From the IMG/VR virus record IMGVR_UViG_3300021964_009396, positions 1 through 30,068 of that record: a DNA stretch of 30,068 nucleotides, one strand, 5' to 3'. This DNA is from a virus. The notes under the pieces were generated by a model. The model was not told the DNA's origin and searched no databases. It was given only the letters and a program-made list of their open reading frames with translations. This document shows, piece by piece, positions 1-7,461 of the stretch. Position numbers and translations under genes: made by a program. Numbering within the stretch: position 1 is the first letter of the stretch; each line of letters opens with the position of its first letter.

Positions 1-195
1 AACACCGTTACTGCTCATCCAAGCATCAGTGAATATCCCGCCATAATAAGGAAAGGTATGACCTAAAGAAACGTGGAAGGTGCCATCATCGACCCCCTCC
101 ATTACTTTGGTCATACCAGCTGGACTTAGCCAATCAGCATCCGCATAAGCGTTTATGCTGAATAAGGCTAATAATGTAAAGAGAACTTTTTTCAT
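1..195 (-). CDS. Secreted phage protein, partial (C-terminus beyond window start)
   Basis: The frame is open from the ATG at 195 down to base 1, so only the first 65 residues are present. It begins with a good signal peptide: MKK, then a hydrophobic stretch, then AYA before DADW (cleavage expected near residue 18). The mature part contains GHTFPYYGGIFTDAWMSSNG, a Gly/aromatic-rich pattern I associate with secreted or tail-associated beta-rich proteins of marine phages. Its ATG overlaps the TGA of the upstream minus-strand gene (ATGA), so the two are probably translationally coupled and share the promoter near 1208. The function is unknown. The reading frame and signal peptide are clear; the family assignment is only impressionistic. 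Confidence 0.75.
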   Translation of the reverse strand, partial: MKKVLFTLLALFSINAYADADWLSPAGMTKVMEGVDDGTFHVSLGHTFPYYGGIFTDAWMSSNGV

Positions 196-1160
196 CTAGG
201 TCTATTCGGCGATTCGGTTACCCGGCCTCGCTCAACATCTCTTTCTTTGATGCCGGGAATATCAGCAAGGTTTTCTTCCCATGCAACACCTGCTTCGTCA
301 CCTATCATACCTTCGTATGGGCAAGGAGTACCTGCCATTTTCATAGCTGTCCATACACGGTCATCTTGACACATGAGGGCTACAGCTGCTACACGCATTC
401 CCATGTCGTACATTGTTTTACTCAGTTTGATTCTTTCACAGTTGGTATCAGTAATTGATTTACCACCTGAAATACCAAATATCTGAGTTTGTACTGCACC
501 ACTTACACCTGTTGTACACAAGTCTTGCGAATACGAACTACCAATACTAGGAGCAATAGCAGAAGGAGGAGGCGACTCAATCTTTTGATTGATGTTCTGA
601 GTCTGGGTACTCTCGCTTACATTTCTGTTTTCGTTTACATTATTGTTAGTGTTAGTAGTGGTAGCTACACTTTCGCTTACACTCTCACTAATATTTGTAT
701 TCGTATTATTGCTTGTGGTATTGTTGGTATTGTTATTTGTGTTTACAGCAGTGCTAGTAGATTGTACTGTGTTATTGTTATTATTTGTATTAGTATTATT
801 GCTAGTAGAGGTACTAAAGTTATTATTTGTATTAGTATTATTGCTAGTAGAGGTACTAAAGTTATTGTTAGTGTTGGTGTTATTGCTGGTGCTAGTATTA
901 GTGTTAATATTGGTGTTGGTGTTGTTAGTACCACCAGACAATATATTATTGTTAGTGTTAGTATTATTAGAAGTGCTTGTGTTTGTGTTTACATTTGTGT
1001 TAGTATTAGTGTTATTAGAAGTTACATTAGATGTAGAAGTCGTGGTACCGTTGGTCTCCACATAAGTGGTGGAGTCAAAATTACCATCTGCATCATTAGC
1101 AACTTGGCTATATACTGTACTAGTCATCAGGAGCATAACGAAAGGAGCCAGGTATTTCAT
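192..1160 (-). CDS. Secreted Asn/Thr/Ser-repeat protein with a conserved Cys-containing C-terminal domain
   Basis: A 322-residue protein with an N-terminal signal peptide (MKYLAPFVMLLMTSTVYSQ). Residues about 35-185 are almost entirely Asn, Thr and Ser, built from units like STSTSNNTNTNNNF. Residues about 210-322 form a normal-composition domain with four Cys (motifs SQDLCTTGVSGAVQTQ, ISGGKSITDTNCERIKLS, MCQDDRVW and GTPCPYEG). I recall similar C-terminal domains in hypothetical proteins of marine T4-like phages. It is likely exported or virion-associated, with the repeat region as a flexible spacer or adhesive stalk. Its TGA overlaps the ATG of the next secreted gene. A TATAAATA late promoter lies about 40 bases upstream. 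Function is unknown. Confidence 0.8.
   Translation of the reverse strand: MKYLAPFVMLLMTSTVYSQVANDADGNFDSTTYVETNGTTTSTSNVTSNNTNTNTNVNTNTSTSNNTNTNNNILSGGTNNTNTNINTNTSTSNNTNTNNNFSTSTSNNTNTNNNFSTSTSNNTNTNNNNNTVQSTSTAVNTNNNTNNTTSNNTNTNISESVSESVATTTNTNNNVNENRNVSESTQTQNINQKIESPPPSAIAPSIGSSYSQDLCTTGVSGAVQTQIFGISGGKSITDTNCERIKLSKTMYDMGMRVAAVALMCQDDRVWTAMKMAGTPCPYEGMIGDEAGVAWEENLADIPGIKERDVERGRVTESPNRPR
778..861 (-). repeat. Two exact 42-bp tandem repeats inside the Asn/Thr/Ser-rich gene
   Basis: Bases 778-819 and 820-861 are identical 42-bp units. They encode two copies of the 14-residue unit STSTSNNTNTNNNF (circularly permuted). Degenerate versions flank them. The exact identity suggests recent expansion by slippage or recombination and likely copy-number variation between related phages. 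Confidence 0.85.
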
Positions 1161-1200
1161 ACTGTCCTCTCGTGGTGGGAGTGAATTAACTACTTCCGAC

Positions 1201-1208
1201 TATTTATA
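1201..1208 (-). promoter_or_regulatory. T4-type late promoter (TATAAATA) for the secreted-protein pair
   Basis: TATTTATA on the plus strand reads TATAAATA on the minus strand, the T4-family late promoter core. It sits about 40 bases upstream of the ATG at 1160 in an otherwise non-coding gap. Late expression would suit structural or secreted proteins. Confidence 0.6.
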
Positions 1209-1238
1209 AGTCTTTGATTTATATAGGCCAAATAATGC

Positions 1239-1267
1239 TTGACAATCCGGCATTTATCTGTCATAAT
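1239..1267 (+). promoter_or_regulatory. Sigma70-like promoter for the 17 kb rightward operon
   Basis: TTGACA (1239-1244), 17-base spacer, CATAAT (1262-1267). This is a near-consensus host-type promoter, placed 30 bases before the first gene of the long rightward block, whose RBS is GAGGA at 1285-1289. It implies early or middle transcription by unmodified host polymerase. The gap 1161-1296 is therefore a divergent control region. Confidence 0.7.
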
Positions 1268-1296
1268 ATGGGAGTATTGTAAATGAGGAATTGGCC

Positions 1297-1608
1297 ATGT
1301 TTTTAGATCTATCCGCAAATAACAAATATCGTCCACGCCGTAAACCTAAAAAATCAAAGGGTCCTGTACTTGAGAAATATACTCCGCCTCCGTTTCAGGC
1401 CTATACTCCGCCGCCCAATCCTAATTACCGTGAGACTCCTAACTATCCTAGCGTCACATCTAATAACGCTATAAATACCTCGAAACCTGAGAAAAAAGAG
1501 TACACAGGAACACTTGTCAAGGGTATTGCAACAATGCACAAATCTAATGCTGTTCCTATTATTAATGATGAGGAAGCAAAGGACATTTCGAGGATGAGGC
1601 GTGGCTAA
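1297..1608 (+). CDS. Conserved small T4-like phage protein, Pro/Lys-rich
   Basis: A 103-residue protein starting at ATG 1297, eight bases after GAGGA; the upstream in-frame TTG at 1291 has poorer spacing. The N-terminal half is basic and Pro-rich (RPRRKPKKSK, YTPPPFQAYTPPPNP) and probably disordered. The C-terminal part has the compact block YTGTLVKGIATMHKSNAVPI followed by a DISRMRR tail. That block is one I recognise from hypothetical proteins of marine T4-like phages. Its stop overlaps the GTG start of the glycosyltransferase-like gene, so it is the first cistron of the rightward operon. Function is unknown. A TATAAATA sequence at 1470-1477 inside it could act as a late promoter for the genes downstream. 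Confidence 0.8.
   Translation: MFLDLSANNKYRPRRKPKKSKGPVLEKYTPPPFQAYTPPPNPNYRETPNYPSVTSNNAINTSKPEKKEYTGTLVKGIATMHKSNAVPIINDEEAKDISRMRRG
1470..1477 (+). promoter_or_regulatory. Possible late promoter TATAAATA inside the first operon gene
   Basis: An exact T4-type late promoter octamer about 125 bases upstream of the glycosyltransferase-like gene. It lies within coding sequence of an AT-rich genome, where such octamers occur by chance, so this is tentative. Confidence 0.3.
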
Positions 1609-2377
1609 ATTTTTAGTTGGAATATTGACTACAAGAGATGCAGAAAAAGCAAAAAGATGTATAGACTCAATAGGATATAAAGATGTAGATATAGTTGTTT
1701 TTGTAAACTCCCCTGACCGAGATTATTTGAAAAAGGTTGAGGAGACCTGTGCTGGATATACTGTGATTGAAACAGAATGTAATGGTACACCCGGTAAAGG
1801 CAAAAATACTGTTTTAGATTATTTTATACAAAACCGATATGATTATCTACTACCTATAGACGGTGATGATTTTTACACTAAGGGTGCTGTAAAACAGATT
1901 GTTAGGTATGTCAAACTCTTAGAAGATGTAGATGTATTGGGACAGTTAGAAAATACAATGTCCTATCAGGGCAAAGAGACTGTTTGGAAAGAATTTTCTA
2001 AAAATATGGCCTCCGGTACATTTGCTGCTAAGTCAAGAGCTAATTGGAGAACTATACGTCAATTCAATCGTTTAACCGATGATGTTTTTCCTTTCAATAG
2101 AATTTTAGTGTTGTCTCAATATGCTGCGAAAAATTTCAGGTATAATGAAGAAATACTTGTTGCAGATGATTTGCTTGCAAACTTTGTGTTGTATGCTAAC
2201 CCCAATTTGAAATATTATTTGCTACAAAATAGAAATTGGTATTATTATGATTTAACTGATGGAGGTGTGTTACAAACATTTGCAACTAATGAATCTAACA
2301 GCGACAATATAAAACCTTTTTTCGATAAAATAAAAGAATTAGATTTTTCACTATCTAAGGCAACAATCGTAGAATGA
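1601..2377 (+). CDS. GT-A fold glycosyltransferase-like protein
   Basis: A 258-residue protein with a GTG start overlapping the upstream stop. The N-terminus reads like a family-2-type nucleotide-sugar binding fold: strand FLVGILTTRD (4-13), helix with RCIDSIGY, strand DIVVFVNSPD, then GTPGKGKNTVLDY (62-74) and YLLPIDGDDFYTKGA with the metal-binding DGDD at 87-90. The C-terminal half has VADDLLANFVLYANP, resembling the acceptor-side acidic region. It would transfer a sugar from a nucleotide donor to an unknown acceptor in the cytoplasm. It opens a block of modification enzymes with no intergenic space. Alternatives are a nucleotidyltransferase-like GT-A protein; the fold is fairly sure, the reaction is not. 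Confidence 0.7.
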   Translation: MAKFLVGILTTRDAEKAKRCIDSIGYKDVDIVVFVNSPDRDYLKKVEETCAGYTVIETECNGTPGKGKNTVLDYFIQNRYDYLLPIDGDDFYTKGAVKQIVRYVKLLEDVDVLGQLENTMSYQGKETVWKEFSKNMASGTFAAKSRANWRTIRQFNRLTDDVFPFNRILVLSQYAAKNFRYNEEILVADDLLANFVLYANPNLKYYLLQNRNWYYYDLTDGGVLQTFATNESNSDNIKPFFDKIKELDFSLSKATIVE

Positions 2378-2976
2378 TACCTTTTTATCTATTGACAAAC
2401 TGGATGAACTATATTAGAGAAAATCCAGATAACACACACCGATTTACTGAGTGTTTTTATTCTAGTCAGATGATTAGCAAAAAGCATGCTATGAGGATGA
2501 TAGGTGATACATTACAGCACAATGGTTCCGTGTATATTTTTGGTGGTTGGTACGGTGTGTTTGCTCAAATACTAAACGAAAACTATCCAAACAAATACTA
2601 CAATATAGATTTGGATCCTTCTTGTGAGGAAGTTTTTGAGAATATAAACTACAGTAGCTCAATTGCTCATATTACTGCTGATATGGCAGAGTTTGATTAT
2701 TTAGATAATCCTCTTTTGGTTATCAATACAAGTACAGAACACGTTTCACAAGAAACATATAATGTTTGGTGGAACAAGATACCAAAAGGCACAAAGTATT
2801 TCATACAAGGAAATAACTTTTATGAGTGCGATGAACACGTAAGGTGCTGTGATTCACTTGCTGAGTTTGTTACACTAAACCATGTTGAAAATTGTTTTGC
2901 AATGCAACAGGTTAAATGTGGTATGCGTCCTGATGGTTCGCCTTTCTATAGATACATGGCATTGGGAACTAGATGA
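2374..2976 (+). CDS. Class I SAM-dependent methyltransferase-like phage protein
   Basis: A 200-residue protein whose ATG overlaps the previous stop (ATGA). It shows a Rossmann pattern: SVYIFGGWYGVFAQIL with a glycine-rich motif I at about 57-61, YYNIDLDPSCEEVFENIN with the acidic end of strand 2 at 79-81, ITADMAEFDY as the motif II/III region, and LLVINTSTEHV (114-124) as the motif IV-like region. This layout is typical of small methyltransferase-like proteins in T4-like marine phage modification clusters. The substrate is not evident. Glycine-rich loop GGWYG departs from the classical GxGxG, so catalytic competence is inferred only. Confidence 0.6.
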   Translation: MIPFYLLTNWMNYIRENPDNTHRFTECFYSSQMISKKHAMRMIGDTLQHNGSVYIFGGWYGVFAQILNENYPNKYYNIDLDPSCEEVFENINYSSSIAHITADMAEFDYLDNPLLVINTSTEHVSQETYNVWWNKIPKGTKYFIQGNNFYECDEHVRCCDSLAEFVTLNHVENCFAMQQVKCGMRPDGSPFYRYMALGTR

Positions 2977-3812
2977 AGGCTATAATAGAATTTACTCACC
3001 CCAATACAGGTGAAGAGCATAGATTTTTTATAGAGTTATTTGATAACCCCTATGTTCGTCATGTTGTCGGGCTAGAGCGTAAATCAAAAAATTGGTCTTG
3101 TAGTCGTGTTAGGATACCTAGTGTGAAGAGGTACAGCAAAAAAACGGTTGATTGTTTGTGGAAGCAACTATTAGAACAATATAATTCTTTTTTGTCTATT
3201 TTTGATCTTCAAGATCAGTTTAATATACCTACAAATTTTGATCGCACTAACAAATACACAAATATTTTACATAGAGTTTTTACTGAATATGTCGAATATA
3301 AAACTTATAATAAAAAAAAGGTAAAAATAAGCAACCAAGCTATGCTTTATGCTGAGGAAATGAATGAGACAATACATGAATTAGAAAAATATATATCAAA
3401 CAAAACTAGAAAAAACTTTGAGTATGTTAATTGGATTGAGATACAGGCACAAACCAATCCTTCACTAATTTATAGATTTAGTGAAGAAGAAAAAAATAAT
3501 ATGGTTTCACAGGACTGTTCTGTTTATGGTGTTAAGCATATACTCGGCAAAGACTATATTATATCTTATTTAGATGAAGACAATCCAGATGAATGGGACA
3601 TACAAAATATGCACATAGGTTTTTGCGGTTTCTGTATTGATGCTAAAGGTGATCTAAGAAGGCAGTGGAAGGACAAAAAATTTGTAGAATATTTAAATCA
3701 AAATAAAGTAGGATATTATCCAATGGGTAATATGGCAGAAAAAGAGTTAAAAGAATTGTATAGTATAATGGAAGTCTGTTGGCCATTTGAGGTTAAGGTA
3801 AGGTATGAGTAA
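2973..3812 (+). CDS. Unknown protein X, distant paralogue of the protein at 7458-8534
   Basis: A 279-residue acidic/aromatic protein with no signal peptide, membrane segment or motif I can tie to an enzyme. ATGA overlap with the preceding gene. Several short patterns recur in the same order in the 358-residue protein at 7458: N-x-LH-x-x-F (TNILHRVF versus LNQLHHHF), A-x-YA followed by N-x-x-x-HEL (MNETIHELEK versus LNNLVHELQS), and a region with Y-x-L, a D-x-D/N pair and G-F-x-I (GFCGFCIDAK versus MSGEFNIWW). I infer a shared fold. Both flank the first radical SAM/SGNH genes, suggesting a common role in the pathway such as scaffold, carrier or substrate binding. Confidence 0.7.
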   Translation: MKAIIEFTHPNTGEEHRFFIELFDNPYVRHVVGLERKSKNWSCSRVRIPSVKRYSKKTVDCLWKQLLEQYNSFLSIFDLQDQFNIPTNFDRTNKYTNILHRVFTEYVEYKTYNKKKVKISNQAMLYAEEMNETIHELEKYISNKTRKNFEYVNWIEIQAQTNPSLIYRFSEEEKNNMVSQDCSVYGVKHILGKDYIISYLDEDNPDEWDIQNMHIGFCGFCIDAKGDLRRQWKDKKFVEYLNQNKVGYYPMGNMAEKELKELYSIMEVCWPFEVKVRYE

Positions 3813-4599
3813 ACTTTTTGTTTTAGGAGATTCATATGCTGCTCTACATGAAAACCACGTAGACAATACACTAATACCTGAGTCTACTCAATGGAGCTAT
3901 CTTCTTAGTCAAAAATTGAACATGGAGCTAGTTAATTATGGTGTAGGTGGTTCATCTGTAGAATACGCTATTAATAGATTTTATGAGAAAGTTTTACCTA
4001 ACATAAAAAAAGACGATGTGCTTATTTTTGTTAAGACTTTTTATCTGAGAAAATACTTAATAAAAGACAAACCTACATTCTCAATGCCTCCGATTGTAGA
4101 ATCACTTTATAACTCAGAAATAATTTCTTCCAAAGATTACGCTTTTTACATGAGATACTTTGCCGATATTGTGAGAACAGATGTTGAAGGATATCATTCT
4201 TTTAATTTTATAAATTCATTAGCATATTACGTTTATAAGTATGGTTTTAAGGTAGCGGTTGTCAATGCCTTCCCTACAACACCAGAAGAAAATAAGTTTG
4301 ATAATCCAAAAAACATTATAGTATCTAAAGGTTGTTTGTCTCATGTAACTAGATACGAATTTGTAGATTCTGAGATTTTTGATAAAAAAATTCCTGCAGA
4401 CATGATGGATCCTAGAAGAAACCACATGGATGTAAAGAATCATGCGATACTTGTAGATAAAATATATCATAGTATACAGAATGTAAATATTCCATTAGAC
4501 TTAGATATTGGTTTTGAGAAAAATTTATATACAGTAAAAGAACTATGTAAAAATGCACATAATAGAACCGAATGGAATAAAGCGAACCTAAAAAAATGA
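3805..4599 (+). CDS. SGNH/GDSL-type hydrolase-like protein
   Basis: A 264-residue protein. The N-terminus LFVLGDSYA carries the GDS motif with the nucleophile Ser at residue 10, followed by LVNYGVGGSSVEYAI (block II glycine, 46-51), DDVLIFVKTF as the block III region and, near the C-terminus, RRNHMDVKNHAILVDKIY with candidate catalytic His207 or His213 and Asp209. SGNH hydrolases remove or transfer acyl groups on sugars and lipids; in glycan clusters they often act as acetylesterases or acyltransferases. No signal peptide, so it probably acts in the cytoplasm. It sits directly before the first radical SAM gene with a 4-base overlap, supporting a shared pathway. Confidence 0.7.
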   Translation: MSKLFVLGDSYAALHENHVDNTLIPESTQWSYLLSQKLNMELVNYGVGGSSVEYAINRFYEKVLPNIKKDDVLIFVKTFYLRKYLIKDKPTFSMPPIVESLYNSEIISSKDYAFYMRYFADIVRTDVEGYHSFNFINSLAYYVYKYGFKVAVVNAFPTTPEENKFDNPKNIIVSKGCLSHVTRYEFVDSEIFDKKIPADMMDPRRNHMDVKNHAILVDKIYHSIQNVNIPLDLDIGFEKNLYTVKELCKNAHNRTEWNKANLKK

Positions 4600-6038
4600 G
4601 TAAATTTGAGACAGGAGGAACAAACAACCTCCAATACATGGATTCATTAGAAGAAAAAAGAAAGGCAATTAATTCAGTTAGCCCGTCTTTTTGTTCTGCT
4701 AAATGGTTACAAACTACATTGTATTTACAAACAGGATACAATCATTCTTGTCACCATCCTTCACCTCATAAAATACCAGAAGCAGAAGTAAAAGCAAATC
4801 CCGCTGCTCTACACAACAGCAAATTCAAAAAAGAGCAACGATCAAAAATGTTGAAGGGAGAGCGACCACAGGAGTGTAGTTATTGTTGGAATATTGAAGA
4901 CCTAGGTAAAGATTACTATTCAGACAGACAAACAAAGACTTCTGATTATTGGGCTTGGGATAGATTTGAAGAAATAGCAAACTCAGATCCCGATGCTGAT
5001 ATGTTTCCTTCTTACTTGGAAGTATCCTTTTCAAACAATTGTAACTTTGCCTGTGCTTACTGTTCGCCTGACGTAAGCTCTCAGTGGATGGCTGATATTA
5101 AAAAAAATGGCCCATATCCTGTTGAGTTTGGTTCACACGACCTAAATCATCTACGTGAAAGAGAACAATATCCATATGCACATGATGAATACAATCCTTA
5201 CGTAGAAGCATACAATAAATGGTTGCCCGAAGTTTTGCCTCACCTAAAAGTTTTTCGTTTTACAGGTGGCGAACCTACAATGAGTAAAGAGTTTTGGAAA
5301 ACACTTGACTATATTAGAGAAAACCCTCGTAAGGATTTAGAAATTAGTGTGAATACCAACATGGGTGTGAAACCTGAACTCATAGATAAACTTATAGAAT
5401 ATGGATCAGAGTTTGATACTACTTGTAAGGAGTTTGTTATCTTTACAAGCAATGAAAGTCATGGTGCTCAAGCAGAGTATGCCCGTGATGGTCTTGATTA
5501 TGACTATTGGATGAATAATCTGAAAAAAGTTTTAGACACCACCGAACTTAGAATTTGTATAATGACTACAATTAATATTTTGAGTTTGCCAAACTTTACA
5601 AAATTTTTGCAGGACATTATTGATTTAAGACAACAATACAACCGAGACGGTTATGCAAATAGAGTTATGGTGAGTTTTAATTATATGAGATTTCCACCTC
5701 ATTTGCAAGTTACCCTTTTAGATAAAGCTACAAGAGAAAAGTATGCAGATGAAATTGAAGAATATGCTATGAGATACCACAGAGATTTTAGTCCTACTAA
5801 AGAAGCTAGATTTTTGTTGGAAGAAATAGATCAAATAAAAAGATTCTGTGACTATATGAGAACTGACCAAACTTCAGGGCCAAAGTATAGGAATAACTTT
5901 GTACAATTCATAACAGCATATGATGAAAGAAGAAATAAAAACTTTACTAAGACTTTTCCGGAACTGTCTGACTTTTGGGAGATGTGTAAAGAAGAAGCAG
6001 AGGAGTTAAATTTGATACCGGTGAAACAAGTTGAGTGA
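4596..6038 (+). CDS. N-terminal twitch radical SAM enzyme A1
   Basis: A 480-residue radical SAM protein. The SAM/4Fe-4S motif CNFACAYC has Cys149, 153 and 156, followed by FRFTGGEP (GGEP at 224-227), the SAM-amino-group motif. Before the barrel is an auxiliary Cys domain: SFC (33), NHSCHHP (52) and ECSYCW (94, 97). This fits the twitch or half-SPASM domain known for a phage-rich family, here placed N-terminally. The auxiliary domain probably holds a second 4Fe-4S cluster that takes an electron or binds substrate. Closest relatives in the window are the genes at 6031 and 8537, which share the HHP/HKIP block. Start overlaps the SGNH stop (ATGA). Substrate unknown. Confidence 0.88.
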   Translation: MSKFETGGTNNLQYMDSLEEKRKAINSVSPSFCSAKWLQTTLYLQTGYNHSCHHPSPHKIPEAEVKANPAALHNSKFKKEQRSKMLKGERPQECSYCWNIEDLGKDYYSDRQTKTSDYWAWDRFEEIANSDPDADMFPSYLEVSFSNNCNFACAYCSPDVSSQWMADIKKNGPYPVEFGSHDLNHLREREQYPYAHDEYNPYVEAYNKWLPEVLPHLKVFRFTGGEPTMSKEFWKTLDYIRENPRKDLEISVNTNMGVKPELIDKLIEYGSEFDTTCKEFVIFTSNESHGAQAEYARDGLDYDYWMNNLKKVLDTTELRICIMTTINILSLPNFTKFLQDIIDLRQQYNRDGYANRVMVSFNYMRFPPHLQVTLLDKATREKYADEIEEYAMRYHRDFSPTKEARFLLEEIDQIKRFCDYMRTDQTSGPKYRNNFVQFITAYDERRNKNFTKTFPELSDFWEMCKEEAEELNLIPVKQVE

Positions 6039-7461
6039 TGAATTAATACAGTATAGAAAAAGAGTTTTAGATTCCAAGTCTCCTTCTTTTTGTGGTGCAA
6101 AGTGGTACAACGCTACTACTTGGTTGGGCAGTGGTACTACTGCTTCTTGCCATCATCCAACAGCGCACAAGATTCCTCTTGTTGAGTTGCGTGATGACTA
6201 TACTGCAATTCACAATACCAAACACAAGAAAGCTGCTCGTAAAATGATGCAAGAAGGCGAACGTCCTTTAGAATGCGAATACTGCTGGCGAATAGAAGAC
6301 ATGGGTAAAGATTCTGTATCTGACAGAGTTTTCAAATCTATTATTTACAGCGAAGAGGATTTACAAAAAGCACACGATACTAATTGGGAAGACAGTGTTA
6401 ATCTAAAAACATTTGAAATTGCTTTTGACAGAACTTGTAATCTTGCTTGCTCTTATTGCAATCCTTCTTTCTCTACTACTTGGGCAAAGGATATTAAAAA
6501 GTTTGGCCCGTATCAAAACTTGTTATCAGATGGTGCAGGAGCCTTTGAACAAGATGGTTCCTGGACTGAACCGTATCACCGAGACGAAGAAAATCCTTAC
6601 GTCACTGCTTTTTGGAAGTGGTGGGACAACGGATTGTCAGATAGTTTAGAAGAGCTACGTATCACAGGCGGTGAACCTCTTATGTCAGGTAACACGTGGA
6701 AACTTTTTGACTGGTTTGAGAAACAAAACAGTGAGATGCGTTTTGCAGTCAACAGCAACTTGATTGCTAAAGACGAGATCATTGACAAACTGATTGAAAA
6801 ATCGTATAATGTAAGAAACTTTGAATTATACACAAGTGCTGAATGTTTCGGTACCCATCAGGAATATCTGCGCGATGGATTCGATTGGGACATTTGGCAT
6901 AATAATATGACAAGGTTTGCTAAGGAAGGTAACTACAACAGCATAAACATTATGATGACCATTACAGGTCTTTCACTGTTTAGCACTACTGAATTTTTAG
7001 ATGAAGTCTATGAAATGAAAAAACATAGTAAGACTGGAAAGCATCCTGTTGTGAGTGTAAACATATTGAGATTTCCAAGTTTTCAAAACATACTTACACT
7101 ACCTAAAGAGATACGAGAACATTGTCGCCAAGATCTTCTATTGTGGTTTGAAGAAAATAAACACAAACCGAATTGGCTTGAATTTGAACTTGCGAGTATA
7201 GAACGCCTTTTAGAATATTTGGCTACTGATGAATCACCTCACAGAAAAGCTAGCAATAGAGATACATTGTGGCAGGATATGAAAGCATTCTACACACAAT
7301 ACGACCAAAGAAGAAATAAGAATATAAACGTATTTCCTAAAATATTTACTGATTGGTTTGGTACTATAAATAGTGGTTACAAAGAAAGCCAACTAAAATC
7401 TGGTGACAACACTATATTTTTAGATGATAATAGATTGATTGAGTTAAGAGATATCTTATGA
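6031..7461 (+). CDS. N-terminal twitch radical SAM enzyme A2
   Basis: A 476-residue paralogue of the preceding enzyme. Radical SAM motif CNLACSYC (Cys136, 140, 143), ITGGEPLMS as the GGEP motif, and auxiliary Cys at 21 (SFCGAKW), 40 (SCHHP) and 82/85 (ECEYCW). The start is a TTG at 6031 that overlaps the previous stop; the nearby ATG at 6038 is out of frame, so TTG is the best start. Base composition is a little less AT-rich at its 5' end than in the neighbours. The C-terminal tail DQRRNKNINVFPKIFTDW parallels DERRNKNFTKTFPELSDFW in A1, showing full-length homology. It likely acts on the same or a consecutive intermediate. Confidence 0.88.
   Translation: MSDELIQYRKRVLDSKSPSFCGAKWYNATTWLGSGTTASCHHPTAHKIPLVELRDDYTAIHNTKHKKAARKMMQEGERPLECEYCWRIEDMGKDSVSDRVFKSIIYSEEDLQKAHDTNWEDSVNLKTFEIAFDRTCNLACSYCNPSFSTTWAKDIKKFGPYQNLLSDGAGAFEQDGSWTEPYHRDEENPYVTAFWKWWDNGLSDSLEELRITGGEPLMSGNTWKLFDWFEKQNSEMRFAVNSNLIAKDEIIDKLIEKSYNVRNFELYTSAECFGTHQEYLRDGFDWDIWHNNMTRFAKEGNYNSINIMMTITGLSLFSTTEFLDEVYEMKKHSKTGKHPVVSVNILRFPSFQNILTLPKEIREHCRQDLLLWFEENKHKPNWLEFELASIERLLEYLATDESPHRKASNRDTLWQDMKAFYTQYDQRRNKNINVFPKIFTDWFGTINSGYKESQLKSGDNTIFLDDNRLIELRDIL
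7365..7372 (+). promoter_or_regulatory. Possible internal late promoter TATAAATA
   Basis: An exact octamer about 85 bases before the unknown gene at 7458, inside the end of the A2 radical SAM gene. Position is compatible with late re-initiation, but chance occurrence in AT-rich coding DNA is possible. Confidence 0.25.

Noticed and set aside
778-861. CRISPR-like repeat
   Set aside because: The 42-bp units are directly adjacent with no spacers and are in frame with a coding sequence.
192-1160. Curli subunit-like (CsgA) protein
   Set aside because: The repeat region is Asn-rich, but it lacks the regular Gln/Gly-spaced curlin motif and consists of simple N/T/S alternation.
489-1184. Long plus-strand frames across the N/T/S repeat gene
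   Set aside because: They encode only Val/Leu/Ile or Ser/Ile/Val low-complexity, as expected from the antisense of Asn/Thr codons, and the minus-strand frame has a signal peptide and a normal C-terminal domain.
4596-7461. A frameshifted single radical SAM gene
   Set aside because: The two frames at 4596 and 6031 are each full length, with complete Cys motifs and C-terminal blocks, so they are separate paralogues.
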